64,000 nt of DNA from Epiperipatus broadwayi. Taxonomy: Eukaryota; Onychophora; Udeonychophora; Euonychophora; Peripatidae. The notes beneath the pieces were generated by a model. That model was not told the origin of the DNA, searched no databases, and worked only from the letters and a program-made list of their open reading frames with translations. Positions within the stretch are counted from its first letter, which is position 1; each line of letters opens with the position of its first letter. A program made the position numbers and the translations under genes. This document shows, in pieces, positions 10,831 through 24,500 of this stretch. The stretch covers positions 7,290,499-7,354,498 of the forward strand of contig JAQFVV010000012.1 of NCBI GenBank assembly GCA_028023455.1, read 5' to 3'.

Positions 10831-12792
10831 AAGAAAAAATATATATGCTTAATTTGCTTTAATTTAAATAGTTTTACTGGGATAATTTACAAATTCCTTA
10901 AAACACTGGTATAATGAAATCAAACCACCCACACTGCCAATTGATAAAATAGATAGCTAGAGAAATAAAGACATTAACTTTATTTTGTAAACAATTATTT
11001 AATGAAATTAACTAATAAATTCAGCAAAGATATGATTATATGATGATGTCGGATCTAATACATTTTTATCAAAGAAAAATTAATTTCATATAACAAAACT
11101 AATTGATTTTTATTATTAAATGAATCAGTATTTACTTTGTTTTGTTTTATTCCATGTTTTTTAATAATTAAATATGAAAACACCTTACCATCTCACAAAT
11201 AAGAGAAAAAAAAATTTAAAACCTGTTAAAACCTCCTCTGTTTATGAAAATGGTAATGTTCTATGCCCTTTTTACAAATTTTGGAGGGGGAAATATCATG
11301 TTTCAAACAAAAAACATAAAATTATTATTTTCTAACAATTATTAGTGATGTAAAAATTTTGGAAATGTTGTCATAAATGAAAATGTGCTAATGAAGATAT
11401 GTAAATGAAGATGTGCCCATCAACTATACCTCATTTTACAATGGTTTTATTTTTAAAGTATTTTGTAGTAATAATTTTCAGTTTCTTTCCTTTTATTTTT
11501 TTAATTTTTTTTAAATGTTCTTATTAAAATTAGAATAGTAATTTTCATAGTGGGTTATTACAGATTGAATTTATCTATGATTTATTATTGTAGCTTCAAG
11601 TTTTTAATTGATGCATATAATATTTTCAAATTAGTACAGATTTTTTGGATGGGAAACAATTAAATTTATTCATTTTACGATAAAATAATTTTTAAATTAG
11701 TGCCGTCTGAGATCCATTTTCCAATATAAAAATTGCATGTCAGGTTAACACACGTTGAGACAGTCATGCTTTGGATAAAATACAAGGCTTGTTGCACATT
11801 TCTCTGCAGAATATTTTAGGTTTCTCCTAGTGAACATGTTACATGGTTAGGATTGATGTTGTGCAGTTTTTAGCTAAGTAACACATGATTTTTTTTACTC
11901 CATTTTAAAAGTGATTTTTTTTTAACAGTTAGTAGTGAGCTTTATTCTTACCTCAGACTAAAACTTAACTTCTTATATCTGGCCTGATAGTACTCTTTTC
12001 TCCCAACTGAATCAAAAATGAGTTGCTAACTAGATTAGATATTGATGTCTAATGTTTTAATCTGCCCCCTATTTTAATTTTTGGAAGAATATTGTATTCA
12101 TTTAATCATATATTATTTCAGACATGACACATTAAACCCTAACCAATTGAATATTTTTAAAAGCTCAGGTTATTTCTTTTTTTAAAAATTAAATTCTAAA
12201 CATAATTATTGAAATTTTTCCATGGTTATTTTTCTTTTTTAGAAAGATAAAAGTAAAAAAAAAACAACAACAACTAATTAATTAAAACAATATTTCATAA
12301 CAAAAACTGTTAAAACATTATTATTTTTTCTTTTAGAATCTGATAAACAATACTTAAAATTTTACTTATTTATCTTTTTATTTTTTAAAAAAATTAAAAA
12401 CTAGTAGATTTATGTAATTACTGAAAGGAAAGAAAAAAAATATATATTCTATTATGTTTTCTCTTTTACAATTAATTCTTAACAAACTATTACTATTCAC
12501 ATTTTTATTATTTAAAAAATGTTTGGAATTTTCATATTTGTTAAGGAATGAAAGTCTTTAAATAAGTTAATACTTGTTATTTAAAAAAAAAAGTCAATAA
12601 TTCTTCTCATTTCCCCATCCTAAATATATCTGTTTAAATAATATTAGCTTGTAATATCTGGCATGGCCAGAGTTTGCCATTGTCAACAATATTACAATAC
12701 ATATATATAGATTTACAAGATTTCAATTCATAAAATATGGACATCTGGAAAATTTAAAAAAAAACCTTTTTTGACATGTCATTTTTGGCATG
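10831..12792 (+). other. A+T-rich intron, no gene seen
   Basis: About 2 kb of A+T-rich sequence with homopolymer runs and no coding, RNA-gene or repeat structure that I can support. Confidence 0.45.
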
Positions 12793-13139
12793 GATTATCA
12801 CCCATATGGGCAACCTCCGGCCCTCGGGCCAGATCTGGCCCTTTATGACTTTTAATCCAGCCCGCCACTAATCTATTTCAGCCATGTTTGATTCCGACTG
12901 TCAAATTTTTGAATAGAGTCTTTACGTTTGATTTTTACTTTTTGTGCAATTAAATAATTATGTTGTTTAATAAATTTATATTTTATATCTTTATTTAAGT
13001 CTTTTAATGATTAAAATTTAAAAACTAAAATTATTAATATTTTAAAATAATGAAAATAAATGTGAAAACGAAGTTCTTGGCAATAGCAAAAAAGCACGTC
13101 TTAATTAGCTGCATGGAACGTATTGAAAAGATTAGAATA

Positions 13140-14333
13140 GAGCTGGTATGTTTCTGCCAGCTCATATTTATAGGTATATATGCACATATATATATTATTA
13201 TTATTAAAATCGCGTATATATTATTTTATAATAAAACTATACTAAAAATAAATAATAAAACTTTTTTTTTTTAAAGGGAATTTTAAAAGTTTTGAAATCA
13301 ATTAAATCGAGATTAAAAAAAAAAAAAAAGGGGGAAAAACAAAACATAAGATCTTGCAGGGTTTTTTTTATATATATAAAAGTTTGTCTTTTGTTTTATT
13401 TCTAATTCTTAGAAATTCTTAAAGATAGAAGGAGAAAGAAAGTACAGTATAGAATTTTTCTGCAATTAGCTCTATTGTTGAGACTTTGATAGTGGAGGTA
13501 TTTTTGTGCTATCTATTACGCTCATCAGTTTGGAATGTTTCCTCAGGATTATAAGTAACATTGCAAAAAAAAACAAAAAACAACAACTATAAATTATGTG
13601 ATTGTCTTTTGTTTGAGATTAATTGGAATTTTTCTGAAGTTAGTGACTGGGCAAACCATGGCAAGCATAGGATGAAATACTTCTCCCACAGGACCATCAC
13701 TGATTGATCAGGGTAGCTATAAACTTTTACTGAGTGAACTTTCCATTTTGCGTAATAGAAATAGATATATACTATTAAGTGTCTTAAATGTTTCAACAAT
13801 AGAGTGTAGGATTATTGCTGGTAATTTTATTATATTATGTTAAATGAGTTAAAACAAAGGGAGAGGAGTTTAAACTCATATGCTTTAAATATGTTTTTTT
13901 TATATGCATTTTATTATAATTCATGTGTGAATCAGATTAGATTTTTCCTAATAATGTTAACTGCTCGATCTTGAAAGATCAATAAAAAGAATATTAGTTA
14001 AATAATTTGTACTGTATTTTTTTAAAAAAATGATAATGTTTGTGTTTAATTTAAGCTTGTATTTGCTCTTTATATATATAAAAAAAGATTCGAGTCAGTT
14101 GGAAATGCTATAGGAAAAGAGAATATGCTTTTTTTTTAATTAAAAGTGAATATAATAAAATATATTAAATGTCATATTTGAGTGTCCCTGTTTAATCTGG
14201 TTTAGTAATTTAATTCAGTGTACATTTGGCTGAAATAAATTCGCGTAAGATTACCTTTTAAAAAATATATTTGGTGATTGCCGTATTTGTGTAATCTTTG
14301 AAAATTTACGAACCAAGTTAAAATGTTGTGGCA
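13140..14333. repeat. Unclassified repeat R1, short copy, nested in hAT 1
   Basis: This segment matches, in reverse orientation, 57656-59391. It begins at a small palindrome, AGCTGG...CCAGCT, at 13141-13162. Relative to the other copy it lacks about 280 bp near 13960 and about 90 bp near 14282; the second gap lies between short TGCC repeats, as in a microhomology deletion. The other copy has no hAT sequence around it, so this is an independent repeat that inserted into the hAT. I recognise no protein in it. Confidence 0.75.
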
Positions 14334-15017
14334 CAGAATGAAATATTAGAAATTTATAACATTAAAAAAAATGATACATTCACAACTAATTATCATCAAA
14401 GAAACAAAAGAAATTATAAAAGTTAATAAATTATTTACTGTTATTAAAAAATTATTCTCTATTGTTTTTGCAAAAGCAATTTTTGTAAAGCCAGCAATGG
14501 CGATTTCTGCTTTTTCATATATTTCCTATGAGCAATCTTTATTAAAAGAAAATATTTTCAAAGACAATTCCCTATTAGTAATGTACTTTTTGGTTTAATA
14601 ATAAATGTTTTATAAAAATATTATGTTATAATCATTAGCAATTACTGAAAATCACTTTTTTTGTCTTATTTAGCTTCTCTCAGAATTAATATTTTGAATA
14701 GTTAAGCTGACATCATATGACACTGCAAAACACATTTGTTTTCTCTCATCAAGATCTCTTTCCCATTTTGACTAGCAGTGTGTGAACATGTTACAATGTG
14801 TCATTTTGATACTTGCATTGGGGTTGTGCCTTGTTCAGTGCTTGTATTTATATTGTGTTCTATCTGGAGTGTAAAAATCAGTTTTTTTTATTTTAATATT
14901 TACATTGGGTTTGTGCCTTGTTAAGTGCCTGCATTTATATTGTTTTCTGTTCAGTATCTGCAGTGTTAAAAACAGCTTTGTTTGACAGTTCTGAATATAT
15001 AGTTTGAAATTTAGAAC
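14334..15017 (+). other. hAT 1 interior, 5' untranslated part
   Basis: A+T-rich sequence between the nested repeat and the transposase. It includes a partial direct duplication: near 14815-14890 and 14905-14950 both copies contain TTGTGCCTTGTT...GTGC and CATTTATATTG-like segments. The 75-codon frame at 14371-14598 is not recognisable. Confidence 0.4.
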
Positions 15018-16677
15018 AATGTCAGGGATTAACTAGATACAGAGGATCATCAATTTCAAGACAGCTGGACAGACAAGTACTATTTTATTCTGAATAAAGG
15101 TTTGCCTATATGTTTGTTGTGCAATGAATCCATATCAGTCAACAAAGAATACAACTTGAAGAAACACTTTACTTCAAAACATGCAGATCACCAAAAAATT
15201 GATGGACAACTATGAAAAGATGAAATAGAGAAATTGAAGAACTTGGATACCCAGCAGAAAATGTTCACCAAGTAATAAATGCAGCATGGAAGCATTGTGA
15301 AAGCCAGCTTTGTGGTAAATGAAAAATTTGCTAAGCATTCTAAATCATTTGGTGAAGGAGATCAAAGAATGTCTGTTGAATGTTGCAAGTATAATATGTC
15401 CTGAAAAGAGAAAAGATTTTGAGAATATTAGTTTGTTGAGATGTACTGCTGTCCAGTGGATAGAAAGCATGGCTGATGATATCCAAAAAAGTTTAAAAGA
15501 GAAGATTGCTAGATTCAAAGCATTTTCAATTGCTTTGGATGACAGCACTGATGCCTCTGATACAACACAACTAGCAATATTTATTCAGGGAGTTGATGTG
15601 GATTTAATATCACAAAAGAATTTTACTTTGGCCCTAAAACAGACAATTACTGGTGAAGATATATTTGAAGAAGTCAAAACAGTCTTCAAGATATTTGGGC
15701 TTAAATGGAGTTCACTATCTGGCATATGCACTGATGGAGCTCCTGCAATGGTTGGTGCATGGAAGGGATTTATTGGAATAGTTCATGAAAAAGTAACAAA
15801 ATTACAGATCCATCTGAAAAATTTAACAAATTTTCATTGCATTATCCACTAACAAAATCTGTGTGCAAAATCAATTAAATTTAGAAATGTTATGGAAGTT
15901 GTAGTAGTCAGTATTAACTTTATTAAGTCACATGTACTTAATCACTGCAATTTAAGGAATATTTGGCAGACTTATTTTCAGATTATGAAAATGTGTCTTA
16001 TTGTGATGTGAGGTGGTTGAGTAAAGGTAAAAGGTTAAAATGATTTATGATCTGAGACAAGACAGCAGATTTTATGAACATAAAAGGAAAAACAATTAAC
16101 CAAGTAAGAGATGATGAGTGGGTGTTTGATTTAGCATTCCTTGTAGATGTCACTGGATACCTAAATGAAAATCTTAAATTGCAAAAACCAGGACAATTGA
16201 TTCATGAACTGTATGGACATGTCAGTGCTTTTTGTAATAAAGTAAAATTGTTGGAAAGTCAGATAAGAGCTAAAAATTGTTACCATTTTCCTACTCTAGC
16301 AACTCATAAAAATATCCCTTATAATTTGTTATGGAAATCAACTGAAGACATTAATAGAGCAATTTGATACAAGGTTCGCTGACTTCCAAAATAAAGACTC
16401 CATATTCACTATATTTTATCATCCGATGGATGCTGATATAAATAATATGCCAGAAAATTTGCAGATGGAACTTATTGAGGTTCAAGCAGATTTAGTGCTA
16501 AAATTACAATTTAACAACATTGCTTTGATGGATTTTTATAAACATTTGGTGGAAGAAAAATATAGAAATGTAGTGCCTTTTCAAAAAGAATTTTGTCTTT
16601 TTGGCAGCACATATATGTGTGAACAGTTTTTTTTTCTAGAATGGAATTTAATAAATCAAAAATTCGGACAAGAATAA
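15018..16677 (+). pseudogene. hAT transposase, BED-finger type (GTF2IRD2/ZBED-like), broken
   Basis: A BED zinc finger is readable at about 15060-15185: CLLCNESISVNKEYNLKKH, then FTSKH. The RNase-H-like catalytic core follows in the frame 15319-15852, with DDSTDASDTTQLAIF and CTDGAPAMVGAWKGF carrying acidic catalytic residues. A CAA-type codon has become TAA at 15850. The frame 16074-16367 carries the inserted helical domain. The C-terminal dimerisation block is at 16590-16630: LFGSTYMCEQFFF, normally FGSTYLCES. The enzyme would cut and paste the element. At least three frame breaks show it is dead. Confidence 0.88.
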
Positions 16678-17116
16678 CTGACAAAAACCTTGAAAATTCT
16701 ATGTGATTGTTCTTAAGCAGTTCCCATCAACATTGATAGTTTCATTGTTGAAGTATAAGGCTAATCCTCACATTAAATTGTTACGTCATTATTATGAAAT
16801 TTATGTAGCTCTTTATCATTCACTATTATATTGTACTATTTAATTATTTGGTCCGGCCATTGACTCGAAGACAGAAAGATAATTTGACCCCTGAACTAGG
16901 AAAGGTTGCCCATGCCTGGATTATCAGATTAAATAAATATTGAAACAATAAAAATAAGACCTAAAATGTTTTCATAATATTCTGAAACCAAATAATATTT
17001 TTATTGAACAAATCAAAATACTGGACAAAAATATTAATTTTCAAACTGAACAAATTTTAATTTTTTTAACTAGTCATATTTTTCATTCGAATAAACTTTT
17101 TATTATTATTTTTAAC

Positions 17117-18885
17117 TAGTTGATAGAACTCTATGCAGTTGACATCTGCATTTATTTTTATTTATAATAGATGCTTAGCATTTTCTACTAACAACCTGTT
17201 TTGAAGATCAGATGAAATGTTTCTCATGATAAAAAAAACATCCTTCAACTGTGCTTTGTATTCTGGTAGACAGAAAATGAATTATAATAATTTTTTGAAA
17301 TTAGGATATTCGCTTCCATTTGCTTAAGACATTTTGAATACCTCAACCCATAAATCATTAACATTTTTAAAAATTTATTTCCTATTTCCTTTTATTTTCT
17401 CAATTCTTTGTTTTAAATCTTGCAATACTATTTTTATAACAGAAATTTTAACAAAGTTTTGTCTATATCAATAGCTGACTCTTTAGGAGGAATTGAATTA
17501 ATAAATTTTGCTGATTCTTCAGCAGCTGACCACTGAAGCTCAAATTCCTGATTTATTTTTATCCATGAATTTTTTTTTGTGCCACCAAGGCTATTTTTCC
17601 ACATTTTAAAGTAATAACTACAGCTTCAAAATTCCCTTTGTTTACAGTTTCTTCATTTATGCAGAGAAATATCTTTTGTTTACAAATTGAGGAATGAATT
17701 TATTATCTTTTCTGGCTTTTAATTTTATTTGTAATTTCTTATGCTTTAAAGCAACAACCTCTTATGCTGAAATTATATTTTTTTCAAAAATAACAATAAT
17801 GTCTTGGAAAACATGAAGGCTGCCATTAATAAATAAAGCTAACAACTTATTGTGTGGGTTTTCAAAAAACTATTCTGTTAATTTCATATAAGAATTCTCG
17901 GATTCAGAAAGAAAAAAAGATTTAAGTTCTTCCCAAATTAAAAGAATCCTATGAAGGGCTGGCAATGGACTTAAAAATCGTGTTGTACTATGTGACAACA
18001 ATTTCTTGTCTTCAATGTCCACAAAATTACAGAATTATTGTAATTTCTCCAATCTGAATGTATAAATGTGAAAATGTCATTATATTTAAATTACAACCAT
18101 TTCTACATCAAAAGGTAGTTTTTCAAAGCCATTCAATTATGCACAATGTGGGCATAACATCCAATATATAGAAAGTTTTTGCTGATTTTTTATTGTAATT
18201 TTATGTGAATGTTATTTCTACCTTTTCATCACATTTCTCCAAAAGTTGTGTTGTTTTATCAGTACAATAAGATATATATATATATATTTTTCTAAATTAA
18301 ATTTTTTAAGAATTGTAATTACATGTTCAGTTAAAATATCTGATATTGCTCTTGTTAAATCAGCATTAGTTAACAGAGGTACAAGTTTTAAATCTAATCT
18401 ATTGGATGAATCTATAGATATAGCAACAAAATTGGCATGATTTAAACTCTTTTTGTACTTTATTCATTATAAAAGTTGCAATTACATTATTAGCTATAGT
18501 TGTTATTTTTATTCTAGCACTAGAATATTTTAAATCGTAAAATTTTGAAATGATATTGACTTGCATTCAGGTAATTTAAAACTTTGTTGATGCATAACTA
18601 TATAGAATACAAATGTACCTTCTCTAGCCACATAAGTAAAATCATCAGATTTCATTTCCTTGTTTTAGAAAATACTTCAAGAGATATACATTAGTTGAAT
18701 TTTCAGTCTTCTGATGTTTTAAAGAGTTTATATGTTTAATGATGTCTCTTCTTCCTCCAAAAGCAACATAAACTCTTATTGCTACATATGGAATAAGGTA
18801 CAATGTTGCTATTTTCATTTTCATGTTTTAAGCTTACATTAAAATGACACTTTCTTTTAGATGCTTCTTTTGTCATGGCTCTAAA
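17117..18885 (-). pseudogene. hAT transposase relic 3, minus strand
   Basis: Read on the minus strand from an ATG at about 18885 (MTKEASKRKCHFNVSLKHE). After a frameshift there is a zinc-finger-like block, FGGRRDIIKHINSLKH, at about 18710-18760. FVAISIDSSNRLDLKLVPLL at about 18370-18435 is the first catalytic region. IGCYAHIVHN is near 18140-18170. FLSPLPALHRILLIWEELKS is near 17910-17970. The C-terminal dimerisation block, NRLLVENAKHLL then IKINADVNCIEFY, is near 17120-17190. The order and content fit a hAT transposase of a different family from hAT 1 and 2. There are many stops. Terminal repeats were not identified; its 3' end may adjoin the hAT 1 insertion. Confidence 0.7.
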
Positions 18886-20520
18886 TCATTAAGTATAAAT
18901 CTAAATCAAATACATGAAGTTATAAATTGTTAATTATTAATTAATTAACTTAATTTATTAAACTAACCTTCAAATGCAAATAATTTTTATGTTATAATTC
19001 CTACTCGAATCAGTGCAGAAACAAAAATCGATATTACAATATAAGTTTTTCTGGTTTAAGATTGACTGATAATATGGAATACTTAAAAATTATGGACATG
19101 TAATATGACAATTTCATAAATACGGACATTTTACTTATTTGTTAAAAGTATAATACAGACATAGACAATACCTTCAGAATACAGATTATCTTTACTAAAT
19201 AGGAATGTCTGGTAATCCTAATATATATACATTCTACAATAATACTTACAGATTTTCTAGATGCATAGCATTTTATTACTATACTTATACGATCATCCCC
19301 ACTTTTTCCAAGTAATCAATTATTACAACTCACTAGTGTTTGGTCATATATTTTGCAAGTTTGGTGACCACTGGATTAATATATAAGATGTCTTTGTGAA
19401 GGAGGTAAGGTCACATTAAATTTTTGCCATAATTTTGATTACATATAATATTTTCAATGTGTGTGTTTTTACTATTCCTCAATTATGAGTTTTATAGAGA
19501 GGAAAAAATCTTTACAATAAATATACCTTATCACTAAAACTTAAAATAATGGTATAAGAAAATAATAATTTACAAGTTATTTATTATTAATTATAATAAA
19601 TAAATTCCATTTAAAGCAAAATAGCCAGTACATTAAAATTGTATATTAACTTTATAATATAAATTTTAATAATCTTAAAAAAAAAAAAAACCTTTTATGG
19701 ATAAGTGTTTAATTACTTAAATATCATGTATTGTTCAGCATTTTTATTCAGCCCATCAAACAGAATTTTTTATTTAATTTAATTTAACTGAATTGAAAAT
19801 TGATCTGGGAATTTTTAGTTTTTGGATTTACTATTCTATTACTCTGTTAAACTACAATCTTCAAATTTCTATTAGTATATTAAATATAACGTCTCTAGGA
19901 TAAAGTGGGTTAAGTAAAATTATTTTCTGACATCCATTGTGTTACGAGGTGGTAAAAAAAATGATAAAATTTATTTTTTGACATATATTTAATATGTTTA
20001 ATGTTTGCTTCAGATATTGATGTTAATTGTTATAGTATTTTTATTATTTAATATTTACATTCAGTAAAGTGAAAGGGGGCGGGGCAAATTTTTATTGTAT
20101 TTAATTACTATAAAAATGCATAATGCATTAATATAAAAATGTCTATTATATACAATTTACGACTAATGTATAGTTAATAAATATTATATTAACAGTTGTA
20201 ATAAATAACGTTAAACCGTTAAACCCGTGTTAGAATATATTTGTAATAACTTAATATTTGTGTTAATATTAAAAATGCATACACATATATAATTCGGCTA
20301 TATATAGATAACTCAAATCAAATAAATAAATAAATAAACTTTTATTGATTTCTTCTAGCACTTTCAAAGATATAACCTTCATTTTCAAGAAATACAATAT
20401 TTCTTCATTTTCACGAAATGCAAATATGCAAAATAGGACAGATTAAATATGCAAATATGGGTAGGAACATTTTAAATTTGCCATTTCTTAGATACGGCAA
20501 AATGTCTCTCTTTTATTCAT
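18886..20520. other. A+T-rich sequence, no gene seen
   Basis: The part just after 18885 may be the 5' end of hAT relic 3. The rest shows homopolymer runs and (TAAA)n near 20320. TTTGGTGACCACTGG at 19359-19373 resembles a hAT terminus, but I found no partner. Confidence 0.4.
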
Positions 20521-20800
20521 CGTGTGCACATCCGATATAATATAGCACGCCTCTTTCACTTTCCTACGCAATTCATACCGCTCTCTGCACATAACCCCAG
20601 GCTTATCAGGCCTGCACTGGTGGCCCATAGCAACAGCATGCTGTACAAAAATAGAGGGGTGGGATGGGTCGACAGAGGCCTTATTATATGCATATACATG
20701 CTGGGCCAGTCTTGTCTGGACGGATGCCCTTGTTTCCCCATAATATGCCGCTGGGCAATTGTTATTGCAGTTTCCACCAACATTTGATTGCTTTAAAGGT
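20520..20800. other. G+C-richer island, unclassified
   Basis: About 280 bp of clearly higher G+C content, open in two frames on opposite strands (20524-20787 plus, 20556-20783 minus). Neither frame is recognisable, and splice-like borders are not obvious. It may be a fragment of an unidentified repeat. Confidence 0.35.
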
Positions 20801-21540
20801 GTGAAGTTTATAATGAGAAATATATTATTTCATGTTATTACCCTATAGCAAGCACAAAACAAATTTTGTAGTCGTTATGCCTCTGATTGGGAATCGGAGA
20901 ATAAGTGATCAAGGCATGCTATGTTTCATTACAAAAATAAATTATAAAATCTTGTTCCTGCTCATGTAACTACTTCAAATAATACTTAAATTACTATAGT
21001 AAAACTGAACTAGATTAAAATTGAATTATTGATATTAAAAATAACTTAGTAAATTGTTAATATATCTTATAATCTTATGTTCATGCTATATTAAAAAGGG
21101 CTATTATTTCTTTTTCCATTATCTTGGTAAAATATGTATTTTTGAAAGTATAGTATAGTTTTTGTTTTAGCTTAATATTTGCATTTATTAAACTATTATT
21201 CAGATATATGTCTAGTTCTGAAAAGTACAGTATTGTTGTATTAATGTTGATCTTTTTTTATTTGTTAACATTATCTTTATCACTTATTTTGTTTTTCCGT
21301 CATTTGATCTTAGTGTACATTTTGTGCAGTTTTGTTGAAATCATATGCTGCAAATCATCATATCATGTTCAAAAAAGCAAATTCTAAAAATCTTTTACCA
21401 CATTTCAAAGCAGTAGATGCCCATAATGCTATCCTCTGTTTATTATTTCAGGGCATTATATTCTAGTCTTCTTCATTGCTTTTAATATCTTTATGAGATA
21501 CTTCATCAAGATCTAGTTCAGATTTTTGTACTTTCTCATC
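20801..21540. other. A+T-rich sequence, no gene seen
   Basis: Intron-like sequence between the G+C-richer island and hAT 2. I saw no structure in it that I can support. Confidence 0.4.
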
Positions 21541-24500
21541 CTCTATACCAGGGGTGTCCAAAAAGTCGATCGCGAAGCCAATTTTGGTCAATTGTGAGGT
21601 CAATCTGCCAAGAACTGGCTGGCAAGAACCGGCCAATTATGAATGAAACAAATTAAGTCAAGATTTTCAAGTTTTTTTTGTTATTTTTGTTTTTGTTCTA
21701 AATTTTTTTCCAATTCTAGATAGGTCAAGTCCAATAAGTCGTATCATTATTGAAAATAATATTTTTAAACTTGACTTAATGTGTTTTTGTAACCGAATGC
21801 AACGCATGAACGTAATGCGCAAATGCAACAGTATGCATGCAGTTATTACCTCAAAAAAACACAGCTATTTAGCTTGAATATTTGGTAGTGTCATACGATA
21901 GCTTCTTTTCTTTAGTATTGAAACAGTATGATTTATCTATCTTCCAGTTTCGAACTACTATGTTTCATAATAGTATAATTTTCTCTAATTCTAATCCATC
22001 CAAGTCCATGTATATTTTAAAGTAATACTAAAATATTGTATAAAAGTTCTGTTAATGAGTATGTGCGTATATTCATATTGCACATTAATTAGCTAATAAT
22101 ATCTGTATGCATATAACTATAATACGCAGTTCTAATTTAAAATAATAATAAATTAAAGTAAGTTGTGTAGACATTATTGTGTGTATATATGCGAAGGAAA
22201 CTGTAATGTGATAGATTTTGTGAACATTACAACTTTTCTAAATGATCTATTTTAAGTTATTATAAATTTAGTTTATAAATTTGCTGGCATTTGCATATAA
22301 AATCCTAAATTCAGGTGTGATAGTGTTACACATATAAGAGAATGTTTACACTTTACAGAACTTAAATCTCATTTTTTTAAAAAAAATTATTTTTTGGAAA
22401 TCATTCTGACTCACACCTGGAAACCAAGAGCTGACATTTAAAAAAATAAATAAATTTAAAAATAAATGTAAGACAAAGGCAAAATCACTGGACCAGCACT
22501 ATTTATCAATTACTCAGCTGGAGTTTTTGTCTTTACTAAGATTTAATAAAGTAGTGTTAAAAACTAAAATATAAGACTTAAAGTTGTCAACATGTTATGA
22601 CTTATGCAAGGGAAGAGAAAGATTTGATATAAAAACTCAGTTTTCATTTACTAAATTGATGGTGATCACGTTTTGTTTCAATTTTTCTTCTGTTTAAAAT
22701 GTAAACACCTTTTCTTATGCTTTAATTTAAATTGTGGCTTTTCTTATCTATCTACTTACTTGATTAATGAGCCTTCTCAGCAACAGACATTTAAGCTGAA
22801 GTTGTTAATGGAGTTAATGATCATAGTTCATGAGTTTTTAATTTTCTTGGAAAATATTTAATTCAATATTTATTATTTACTTTGAATATTTAATTTTTAT
22901 CAGTTAAGTTTAGGGAAATAAAATTGTCATAAGTATTTCTTTTTTCATTTTAGTATACCCATGAACATGTGTAGTAAGCCAAAAAAATCGAAAACTTATA
23001 ATTTCAATGAAGAATGGGAATTCGACTACTTTTTTACAATGGTGAATGATAAATGTTGTTGCTTAATATGCTTTACTTCGATAGCCATTGCTGAAACGGG
23101 TAATCTGGAGAGACATTTTTTAGCTTTACATAACAAGTATCAAACGGATTATCCACAAAGTACTGAATTGAGAAAACGTAAAGTTAGCGATCTTAAAACT
23201 CAATTAAAAAATCAACAAAAAGTTTTTGAAAAGCCAATGTTGAAGTCATAAGAAGTAACTACTGCATCATTCAAAATAAGCCATCTTTTAGCAAAAAAAT
23301 GTAAACCATTTTCTGAGGGTGAATTTGTAAAGGAAACTTTTTTGGAAATGTCAGATTCACTTTTTAACAATTTTCATAACAAGAATGAAATTATTGCTGC
23401 AATTCAAGATCTGCAACTGTCTTGAAACACTGTGGTGCAACGAATTGAGAAGATGAGTGGAAATGTAAAAGAACACTTATATAATGATATTAATAGATGT
23501 TCTTGTTTTTCCCTTCAATGTGATGAATCAACGGATATAAGTGATACAGCACAATTACTTGTTTTTATTCATATGGTTTCTAAAGATTTTACATCTAAAG
23601 AAGAATTGTTGGGTCTGATTTCTTTGAAAGAAAGAACTAGAGGCATAGATATATTCAAAGCCTTTAAAAACTTGCTCAATGATTTGAAAGTACCACTTAT
23701 TAAATTAGTTTCAATAACAATGGATGGCGCAGCTGCAATGATAGGTCGCATAAATAGATTTCTAGCCCTATGTCAAAATGAAGATGAATTCCCAGCTTTT
23801 TTGAGCTACCACTGCATAATTTCCCAGCAAGTGTTAGCCAGCAAGAGACTAAACACAAAACAAGTAATGGACATAGCATTTAAAATTGTTAATTAAATTC
23901 AAGGAAGTTCCTTCAAACCACGTCTCTTCCAATTGCAGCTCGATGAAGGCCAACCTGAATTATTATTACATACCGATGTAAGGTGGTTAAACAGAGGTAA
24001 ATTTCTGCAATGATTTGCCTGAAGTAATAAATTTTCTCCGTGAGCAAGATGGTAAACGTGAAAATTTAAATGATGAAACTTGGCTTGGTGACTTAGCTTT
24101 TCTAACCGATTTTACTTCAACGTTAAGTCATCTAAATTTAGAATTACAAGATAGAAATAAAACAGTAATTGATATGATCAGCTGTGTAGATGCATATAAG
24201 ACAAAATTTATTTTGCTAATAGAAGATCTACAATAAAATAATCTGAATCATTTTCCAAATATGGCAGATCATCTACAAAAGCTTAAAAATATTAATTATA
24301 ATATCCTCAAATATGTCGTGGAAATCCAAAAAGTAATTGAAGATTTTAAGGTAAGATTCCAAGAATTTGAAAAAATTAAAGAAATTGTGGAATGTATATC
24401 TTTTCCTTTTAAAAGATTTAAATGTGAAACACATTAGCCAAAAAATTTCAGACATATTTCATATGGAGCAAAAGACATTAGAAAAAGAAATTATAATTTT

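Larger units (their letters stand above)
12793..16926 (+). mobile_element. hAT transposon 1 with perfect 8-bp target duplication
   Basis: The element occupies 12801-16918. GATTATCA is present at 12793-12800 and 16919-16926, an exact 8-bp duplication as expected for hAT transposons. The ends are inverted: TATGGGCAACCT near the left end, and AGGTTGCCCATGCCTG at 16903-16918. The first bases of the left end have drifted. Next to each end is the GGCC-rich block typical of BED-finger hAT elements (GGCCCTCGGGCCAGATCTGG at the left). A separate 1.2 kb repeat sits inside at 13140-14333. The transposase is at 15018-16677 and is broken. Confidence 0.92.

Noticed and set aside
12720-19220. One larger hAT (relic 3) spanning hAT 1, with ends near 12738 and 19205.
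   Set aside because: The shared GACATCTGG and AATGTCTGG strings are in direct, not inverted, orientation, so they do not make a terminal inverted repeat.
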